64,000 nucleotides of DNA. Source: Ovis canadensis (Eukaryota > Chordata > Mammalia > Artiodactyla > Bovidae). Below are positions 35,651-64,000 of the stretch, one piece after another (within the stretch, counting starts at the first letter, position 1; the number at the start of each line of letters is the position of its first letter). A program made the translations under genes and the position numbers. The notes beneath the pieces are model-generated. The model had not been told where the DNA came from. It made no database searches and saw only the letters and a program-made list of their open reading frames with translations. Location of the stretch: assembly GCF_042477335.2 (NCBI RefSeq), contig NC_091245.1, positions 87,272,501 to 87,336,500 of the forward strand. The letters run 5' to 3'.

Positions 35651-38600
35651 TCCCCCGCTCGCCCCGCGTCTCCAAGGCCGGGCTTCCAGAGTTAAGAGGA
35701 GCTTCCTTCACAAGAATCGCCCCCCGCTCCGTGGCGCCCCTACCCCCCACTACTCTCTCTGGCACCCTCAAGTTGGGGCTGGGTTGGTCCCCTCTTCTCC
35801 CCCAGAGACACCCCTAAAATTGCTTTGGGTTGCGGCAGCGCCTGGAAAATTTTCTCAGGGAATCTCTGAGCTCTCTTATCTGGAAAAGGGGGCTCCTTCA
35901 TGAACCGGTGCTTCTGGTTTTTAACCCCCGCACTTTGGAGCGCCCATTGTCTACTGCAGCAGCCGCCTTGCTGACAAAAGTGAATGCGAATTGTGTGGGC
36001 TGAGTCTTGTGAGGCACACAGACATCAGGACATCCGTGACTCACGCAAGCCTGGTGAAATCTCTTCTCACTCACCTTCCTTTTAGGCAGGGAGTTAGGCC
36101 AAAACAGGAATTGCTTATTGGTTTTCCCGGAGTTAGAAAGTAGCTTAGACGTTAGGGGCATAAAAGGGTGCAATATAATTGCCCAGTGCCTATTTATTGC
36201 GTAAATGCACGTTTATCTTTATCAAAGTACTTTAACCCTGCAGTGAGTGCACGGCACAAGTTTGATTTTCAATATACAATATCCCCTAATTTAGCATCCT
36301 GCCTCCAATAAATAAAACAAAATCCCTAAGCTGTTGCCCTTATCGCACAAACTGCAAACATAACTTTATTCTGAAACACGCAGTGCAGGTAAAGCCAGTT
36401 CTGGGTTTTCTCCTTACTGACTCCATCCCTTCAGAATCCCAGAAGTTGTTCTGTAAAATAGGGAACAAATAGAAACAAAATATACAAAACATTATACCCA
36501 AATAAAGTCACTAAAAATTACTTTTAACAATTACTGCAGGTAAACCCAAATGATAATATATTTACTGTAGAGCAAAATGAATGGTGCAGTGCCCCCAAAC
36601 CAACTGTTACATTAAAATCCTCTAGTCATGTTAATTTGCAAACAAAAAATTAGTTTTAATGTTTACAAATTTACATTTTGCCAGAACCACCATAGTAAGG
36701 TGTGACAAGTGAAAACATAATTTTGAAAGGTAAAATCACTGGAATAGACTTCCAAGTTCTCAGCTACTGAGCTAAGATAAAGCTCCATGAAAACTGGTGA
36801 ACAATTTGTTCTTTTCCATCAACTACAATGTGTCAGATTTTTAAAATACAGATTATTTTTTAATCTATGCCAACTAGGGAGTAGATCACAAGGCAGTCAG
36901 TTCCAGTAGCATGTGATTAGCTGGAGAGAAAAGACAGGCTATACAGGAATATTTCTTTGTTTGGGCCAATACATGAATGGTCTATTGTCTTTCCGTCTGA
37001 AAAGAAAAAAGCCAACTCAACAGTGCCATCTCCCGGAGAAATCACTAAATACCCCACTAGTTAACATTCTATCACTGCAGTTACTTAATATATTGCTTTC
37101 AGTTTTCATTATATGCTTACAGAATATGTTGCCTTCTTCAAACTGTACTAGCTGCTGGGGACATGGTACCTGGCATATGGCACTCAGTGTTTGAGTGAAT
37201 GAATTATTTCAGTATTTCACTTTCGTCTGACACAGGCACTAAATACAAAAGTTGCACTGTCAGATCTCCTTTGTGAAACACCACAGCTAAGATCTTACTT
37301 GCAAGACTAAAATATGTAAATTTATCCTATTACTAAAACCATACTATTCTCCAAGATAAATCCTAAAGCAGAAAGATGAATTGAAAGCAGGTACACATCA
37401 CACAACCATTGTTTTTGTTAAAAAGATTATGTCTCTTCTGTTTAAACAGACACAAAAAAAATTTTAAAATTCTGCAGAAAACTGCAGTCGATCTCTTCCA
37501 ATAATTCTGTAATTGGGATTACAGAGGGAATGAATTTTGTTTCACCAGTACAGTGTAAGCTGAAGCTGAGAGCTACTTTATTCCTTAGTATTTTTTTCTC
37601 CCCTACATAATATATATGATTCCAAGACACAACTTCACCTCTCCCTAAAGCATGTTTAGTCCATTGATGCATTAATCTACAGAGTTAAAATAGGTATTTA
37701 TTGTCTAGTTCTCCCTACTAGAAGCTTTACTGGAGCTCAGACCATACCTACACCACAGCTCTATCTCCAATGCCTAAAACCTTACTATATTTTTACTACT
37801 CATATTTGCTAAATCTGAATAAATATTAGTTGAGATGATTTTTCAATGGTATTTCCTATTAGGATTTAAGAAGTGAATGTGAGAGAAACTAATCTCATGA
37901 TTATGCTATATTTAATATATCACCAGAACTGTCTCTAGAACACTGGTGACAATATACCTCTAGTTCCCTATTTTCTTTACGTGTGTATGTCTCAAGCGAA
38001 GCTTTTTTCTCAAATGTTTCCCATTATTGCAGTTTCCAAATGTATGTAAGGACACGATTTTGCTGAAAAAAGGTATGAATTTAATATGAATTCAGCGTAT
38101 TCAAATAATCAGAATTTTACGTCAATAGAGGAAAATTTCCCAGAAATATTAATGAAAATAATACATAATCAATTATGCATTATTCACATATGGATTAGTC
38201 ATGTTGTGGATAGTATATTCTCAAATCTCACTGAGGTTTCCCTCTTACTCAGTAGGTATCTAGGCTTCTCATACCTGGCACTTTAAAAATTAAGAGCTGA
38301 TGATTTAAAACCAGAAAAATCTGTGTTCAAGTCCCAAGAGCTTAGTTTTTTGTGTCTATGGTCACACATCCTTAGATTCTTCACCTGTTAAGTATGATGT
38401 TATAAGTAAAGATACCTACTTCACATGGCCATTTTTTAGGCTCCAACAGATTGATTCTTTAAATAATCTCAACCAGTCATATAATGGCAGCTCTAACAGG
38501 GAAAATTCATAGTATATTTCAAAGTCTAATGTAAACTACTTCTGAATTTAATCCACTTTTGACTGCCAGCGAAACCAAGATCATGAATTCATTTCTTTTA

Positions 38601-39040
38601 TAGTGATTGACTTCATAAAAAAAAAAATCTCATTCCAAATTATCTATTAAGGCACAAGAACTAGTACAACATTGTAGCTGGCTTATTCCAAGCCATTAGT
38701 ATTTTGGGGAGGACCTCAAAACATGTTCTTTTTGATGGTCAGTTAGTAGCATCTTCTTCATATGAGGAAAGCAGCAAAAATACCCATTTACTCAAGAAAA
38801 ACTACAGAACTGAAATGGATTCACAGTAGTATTAATATCTATTATACGTGAGAAGGAGTTGGACCAGCTGGAAGTTCATCTGTCAACGCCAAGGAATTGA
38901 TAATAAGTTGATTCTGTTGTAGGGAGCCACTAAAACAATTTTAGAATATTCTGGTAGGATAGGGCTGTTAATACTACCATCCTTTTTGCCCCTAATATAA
39001 GCATTTTATACACAAGACTGCATTAGAAGAGAATAGTCTA
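35651..39040. other. SORT1-PSMA5 intergenic spacer
   Basis: About 3.4 kb of AT-rich DNA without any ruminant SINE that I can see. Apart from a MIR-like segment it is unique. It may include an alternative long PSMA5 3' UTR. A TGACTCA AP-1 core lies at about 36036-36042. Confidence 0.7.
38290..38460 (+). mobile_element. MIR-like SINE fragment
   Basis: Traces of the MIR core in sense (aaaaatctgtgttcaagtccc, ttcttcacctgttaagtatg). Highly decayed. Confidence 0.4.
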
Positions 39041-39063
39041 TTAACAAATATTTTAAATTTTTC

Positions 39064-39069
39064 TTTATT
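39064..39069 (-). terminator. PSMA5: Proximal PSMA5 poly(A) signal
   Basis: AATAAA on the minus strand, about 143 bases after the stop codon. A GT/T-rich stretch (GTCTTGTGTAT, near 39005-39020) follows at the usual distance for a downstream element. It would give an mRNA of roughly 1 kb. Further AATAAA motifs at 36365-36370 and 36193-36198 could serve longer forms. Confidence 0.65.
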
Positions 39070-39211
39070 TCAGAACTGCCTTTATGTACAGACATCATAA
39101 AAAAATGCACATACACTGGAGATTTCCCAAGGAACTGGAGCTGGAAATAAAAGTTAAGGGTAACTAGAAGAACTAAAATTGTCCCCAAGAAATTCTACGG
39201 ATCACACTTCC

Positions 39212-59789
<20,578 letters not shown>

Positions 59790-59901
59790 GGTAAGGGCAG
59801 GAGAAAGCGGCAGTGGCTACTCCGGGATTCTTAGAGCCAACACGAGTCCACCTGCAACCAACTCACCCACACCGCCACACTGCCAGGGCCACTCTCCCAG
59901 C

Positions 59902-59913
59902 TGCGCGTGCGCT
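59902..59913 (-). promoter_or_regulatory. NRF1-like palindrome in PSMA5 promoter
   Basis: The plus strand reads tgcgcgtgcgct, so the gene strand reads AGCGCACGCGCA. This fits the nuclear respiratory factor 1 consensus (YGCGCAYGCGCR) except at the first base and lies about 115 bases before the ATG. Occupancy is inferred. Confidence 0.5.
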
Positions 59914-59951
59914 CGCCACCCCTTCAGCCCGCCCTCCCTTACCTGTCTCTT

Positions 59952-59985
59952 ATTGGTTGATCGGAGTTCCCGCCGAGGTGATTGG
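59952..59985 (-). promoter_or_regulatory. Two CCAAT boxes of PSMA5
   Basis: ATTGG at 59952-59956 and 59981-59985 on the plus strand gives two CCAAT boxes on the gene strand, 29 bases apart (close to three helical turns). They lie just upstream of the NRF1-like site. NF-Y binding is the likely role. Confidence 0.5.
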
Positions 59986-60451
59986 GCCAACGAGCTAACC
60001 CGCCGGGCCTCCGGTGGCCCAGGGTGGGCGGGACAAAGGTCGTTCTTCCGTTTTAAATCGCTAGTGGTTGCCAGGGGCGCTCGGAACTGAAGGCGTGTGG
60101 TCAACCTGTCCCAAGATTATCGACTGGGTAATTTTATGGCGAGCCAGACTGTCTGAACCCTGGTTTGATGGGTCCCCATCAGAGAGCTTTTGTCCCAGGC
60201 TCTCCTCGCTGTCCACCCGCCCGGCTGTTAGCTGTATTCCCCGCTCTTCCGGCTCTGGCGCAGACTTCCCTCCAGGTGCTGTGACTGCCTGCAGGACTGA
60301 ACTTGGGAAATGCTTGCGTCTGCACCGGTGCTGTGAGCGAGTCCATTCACTTCAGCTCACCCTTCCCATGGCTCGTTTGTTGAGAAAAGTTGGTGAGTTT
60401 TAGTTGGTAGGAAGGTCTTGAAGTTTCCCCATGGGCCAGGGTAATTTTACA

Positions 60452-60900
60452 GGAAGTCTCCTACATAGGAAATTTCAAAGTTGAAAGTTGCAAACTTTCA
60501 AAGGTGGGAAGTGCCTTCCCCTGTCCAGTTACCTAAGATAGTTCACATTGTCACATGTGTGCGTCCTTTACAAGTGGTTTTGCTTTTGTATTCTTTACAG
60601 TAGTATATAGAGTACAGTAGTATAGTATCTTTATTTGAAGGCCAAGATATCCCGAAGTGAGCTAAAGCAGTGGTGATGTAGCTGGTACTACTGTACTTTC
60701 CAAGGTACTGTACCATAGATTAAAAGTGTTTTCTTTATTTTTTTGTGTTTGTTTTTTATATATTAGTGTGAAAAGTATTTAGAAACCTATTACAGTACAG
60801 TACTATATAGCCGATTGTGTTAGTTGGATGCTTAGGCTAACTTTGTTGGACTTACTAACACGCTCTTGGAAGGGAACTCATTCATGTGTAGGGGACTTCC
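60452..60900. mobile_element. Non-autonomous DNA transposon with TIRs
   Basis: The left end ggaagtctcctacatagg and the right end catgtgtaggggacttcc are inverted repeats matching at 15 of 18 bases, 449 bp apart end to end. The interior (ctgtaccatagattaaaag, agtacagtactatatagccg) is familiar from old mammalian Tigger/mariner-type elements. The exact family is uncertain. Confidence 0.65.
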
Positions 60901-61589
60901 ATTCTTACCCCCCAGCCACTAGTACTACAGGCTTTCAACCTAGTGACCCAGAGCTCTGGATCTGGGATTCAAATTGTTCACTGCTTTTTCTATTATCCAT
61001 GAATTAACTGGCAGCAATGTCTTGTTTGTTTTTCTAACTTACCTTCCCTAAGGGTAGGAGAGCACACTCACAGCTTCATAGAAAGCTGTAAATGATACGT
61101 TCAAGAAAGATAGCCAGTTAGGAAGTCATTTAGTGCGTGGTGTATGACTGAAAGAGAAACGCCAGCGTTCCGTTTTTGGTTAATAATATACCACTGGTCA
61201 AGGCCTCAACCTCTCCAGGCCTGTTTCTCTCAAATTCCTGACTTGGCCTCAGATTAGGTTTGTAAATGATCAAGGCAATTCAGTGTTAAGGGAAATATAG
61301 AAACAAGCCTTCTGAGTATTGGTATCTGTTTTCCCCATCCTTTATGTCCTTCCCTCATGAGTTCAACTGGAATTTTGTTTTGTGTCCTCCAGCCAGTAAG
61401 AAGTTTGACGCTGATAAAACTGAGGAGAAATTCCAAGAGCAATCCTCAGACATCTTTTAGATTTATCCCTCAGGTTTCTGGTCAGCTTAATATGGCCTTT
61501 CTATTATAAAGGCCATAGTTAAGCTGCATTATGCTTTGTTAAGTTCATTATGCTTTCTCTTCTGAAGTTCTTTTGAAATATACTGTGAG

Positions 61590-61705
61590 TCTGAGTGAAC
61601 TCCGGGAGTTGGTGATGGACAGGGAGGCCTGGCATGTGTGATTCATGGGGTCGCAAAGAGTCGGACATGACTGAGCGACTGAATTGAACTGAACTATTTA
61701 TACAT
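61590..61705 (+). mobile_element. BovB LINE 3' end, short
   Basis: Sense gtctgagtgaactccgggag through gactgaattgaactgaac, only the last 115 bp of BovB. Confidence 0.85.
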
Positions 61706-61738
61706 ACCTACATAAATATTACCTATGTATCTAAATAG

Positions 61739-61948
61739 GTTGTTGTTGTTTTTCAATCACTAAGTCCTGTCTGACTCTTGTGATGCCATGGACTACAGCT
61801 ACAGCCCACTAAGCTCCTCTGTCCATGGGATTTCCCAGGCAAGAATACTGCAGTGGATTGCCATTTCCTTCTCCAGGGGATCTTCCAGACCCAGGGATCA
61901 AACTACATTGCAGGTGGGTTCTTTACTGCTGAGCCACCAGGGAAGCTC
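61739..61948 (-). mobile_element. Bov-tA SINE
   Basis: Antisense from a (TTG)n tail to ttactgctgagccaccagggaag. It lies 35 bp from the BovB end, tail to tail. Confidence 0.88.
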
Positions 61949-62777
61949 ACTTCAAGCATAATAATATATCCTGAACATCCAGGGATGCAGGGTGCTCTGC
62001 AGCCCTTATTAATATCAGATATTATGGTGAATGTCTCAAAAAATTATTTGAATGTAGAATTCTCAGGGTAAATGTGCTTGTGCCCTATATATCATAAGTG
62101 AAAGGAAGCTGCAGGTAGCTCTGATTGTGGATAAGAAGGGAAATCTTGTTTTCTCCCAAGAAAGTAGACCATTAGGGCATAAAAATCCAGCACCTACTGT
62201 AGTTTATTGCCCGTAATCAATCCCGTTCAATAAATGTTTCATCGAAAGTTGAACTGGATATCCCTCTGAAAAAAAATAATAAGGAAGCCATAGGCAGAAA
62301 GGAAAGGAATGAAGTAAACAGAGAATGAGCTGGACTCAAAAAATAGAAAGACATATAAACACCTTGGAGAGCTAGGCACATGGGTCCTGGAGCAAAATAA
62401 AGTGTGGCAGGACAGCCAGAGTGGACTGGAAACACTACGCAAAGAAACCAGTAAGAAGTGGTCCCTAAACGGAATTCTTTATGTGCCCGTAGTTGTCTGG
62501 CTTATAAATGACTGCACATGGCTGCTCATGTGGTTCATTGCTGTAACGTTTGGGACTCCTCTGATGGGCAGTTTTGACTGGAGGACCCACCAGCCTAACT
62601 TAGAGTTTCTTCAATTTGTGCTGCAGTCTGAGACCTGCCTACTCAATCCTTTCCTTTTTCTCTGCATAGATGTCAGGTATGTGACTTCACAGTCACAGTT
62701 TGCAGACTTTACCACCTTCCCTTCTCCTTTTCCTTTTATCTTTGAGAGATAGCTCCCCTAATAAATATCTTGCATGT

Positions 62778-63215
62778 TATTATGGGTTGAATTGTGATTT
62801 CCCCAAGATCCATATGTTGAAGGATCCATATGTTGAAGCCCTAAACACACAGTACCTCAGAATGTGACTGTATTTGGAGATGAGTCTTTGAAAGACATAA
62901 GTTAAAATGAACCTGTTAAGGTGAACCCTAACCCAGTTTGCCTGATTGCTTAAAAGCAGAGGAAATTTGGACACGTAAGGAGACACTTGGGGTATGTGTG
63001 CAGAGGAAGGGCCATGCTGCAAAAGTGGCCATCTGCAAGCCAAGGATGGAGGCCCCGAAAGAAACCAAACCTGTTGACATCTTGATCTTGGACCTCTAGC
63101 CTCCAAAAGAGTGAGAAATAAGTTTCTATTGTTTAAGCCACCCAGCCCTAGCTGATGTACATGTCAAATCACACTTTGGCAACTGCCTCTTAGAGGGCCC
63201 AAACTAGCACAGGTG
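62778..63215 (+). mobile_element. MLT1-type MaLR solo LTR
   Basis: It starts ttatgggttgaattgtgatttcc and contains gaatgtgactgtatttggagat, cttgatcttggacctctagcc and gtttctattgtttaagccaccc, the order of an MLT1A-like LTR. gatccatatgttgaag is tandemly doubled at its start (about 62808-62840). No internal viral genes are present. Confidence 0.7.
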
Positions 63216-63376
63216 GTACCAGGAGAGGTCCAAGAAAACATAGAAAGTGGAGAAAGTGTGACTGGCACACTCACTACCTTGTAAACAAAGATGACGCTTT
63301 CCTGAGTAGTATAAGGGCATGGGTACTTACTAACACAGTTGGTGATCCAGTTGCTAAAGGTTTAATCATTAGTAAC

Positions 63377-63582
63377 CTGGCTTCCCTGCTAACTCAGACA
63401 GTAAAGAATCCGCCTGCAATGCGGGAGACCAGGATTTGATCCCTGGGTTGGGAAGATCCCCTGAAGGAGGACATGGAAACCCACTCCAGTATTCTTGTCT
63501 GAAGAATCGCCATGGACAGAGGAGCTTGGTGAGCTACAGTCCATGGGGTCGCAAAGTGTTGGACATGACCGAGCGACTAAGA
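63377..63582 (+). mobile_element. Bov-tA SINE
   Basis: Full sense copy with head ggcttccctgctaactcagaca, body ccactccagtattcttgtctg and end gacatgaccgagcgactaag. Confidence 0.9.
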
Positions 63583-64000
63583 ACAACTTGGGAACACATC
63601 CTAGTGGAGGAGAAAGCCCTTGCAGGTACAATTTCAGGCATGTGAAATGCATGGTGGTTGGGGGAGAAACATGCCTGTAAGGGCAGTTACTGGTTATTGC
63701 ACTTGTAGTGACACTCTGGAAAGGAATAAGGAGAAAGCAAGGGTTCTCCCTTGGATAATGGTTGAGAATGAGAGACAGTGGGCCTCTTTAGTAGCTTTCA
63801 AAGAGGCTTTTATCTCCTATAATGGAAGAGCTGACAGTTAAGCCACTGACTCGAGACATCAAAGAGACAACAGGTCAGGGCCCCAGTTGAGAAAGCCTGA
63901 AACAAGAGATAGTGCATCTGAATGGACGTCTGTAAGGACGTTAGTTCTGCAAGCCCCGCATGAACTCTCAAAATTTGCAGAGGTGGTTTGCCTCTTCTTA

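Larger units (their letters stand above)
60081..64000. other. Upstream flank of PSMA5
   Basis: No gene is recognisable. It contains a TIR transposon, a BovB end, two Bov-tA copies and an MLT1-type LTR. The first 300 bp remain moderately GC-rich. The next known gene of this synteny block (SYPL2 in human) is not reached. Confidence 0.8.

Noticed and set aside
60081-62770. First exon of another gene upstream of PSMA5
   Set aside because: The GC-rich tail of the PSMA5 island and short frames at 60068-60403 and 62402-62752 show no recognisable protein and no convincing splice pattern.

Overview
The window is mammalian nuclear DNA from a ruminant, most likely a bovid such as cattle, sheep, goat or buffalo. 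About 25 ruminant-specific interspersed repeats (Bov-tA, Bov-A2, BovB/RTE) lie among older mammalian repeats (L1, HAL1, L2, MIR, MER20, MER5, Tigger, MLT1). Genes are split by long introns with GT-AG junctions, and the two promoters are CpG islands. The exact species cannot be named from the sequence.

Two genes are present, both on the minus strand. SORT1 (sortilin) enters at about 35.5 kb and runs leftward out of the window. Its exons 1 to 5 (codons 1-237) are here, with an intron 1 of about 21 kb. PSMA5 (20S proteasome subunit alpha-5) is complete, from the ATG at 59789 to the stop at 39212. Its nine exons join into an uninterrupted 241-codon frame. About 3.5 kb separates the proximal PSMA5 poly(A) signal from the SORT1 CpG island. 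This matches the SORT1-PSMA5 order of human 1p13.3, as recalled from established knowledge.

Layout: 1-35384 SORT1 exons 5 to 1 and introns, rich in repeats. 34810-35650 SORT1 CpG-island promoter. 35651-39040 AT-rich spacer, nearly free of ruminant SINEs. 39064-59789 PSMA5. 59460-60080 PSMA5 CpG-island promoter, with an NRF1-like site, two CCAAT boxes and, just inside intron 1, an antioxidant-response/NF-E2-type site. 60081-64000 upstream flank, repeats only. The two genes have unrelated jobs (endosomal/Golgi sorting receptor; protein degradation) and form no operon-like unit. They are simply head-to-tail neighbours.

I found no undescribed biological system. The points most worth a second look are structural: a 170-bp segment duplicated within PSMA5 intron 8 and apparently inserted into a MIR; a head-to-head Bov-tA pair inside a single short flanking repeat; a 27-bp SINE-tail micro-insertion with a perfect 12-bp flanking repeat; an in-frame upstream ATG in the SORT1 leader; and the stress-response motif in PSMA5 intron 1. 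Repeat family names come from recognition, not from a database search, and repeat boundaries are approximate.
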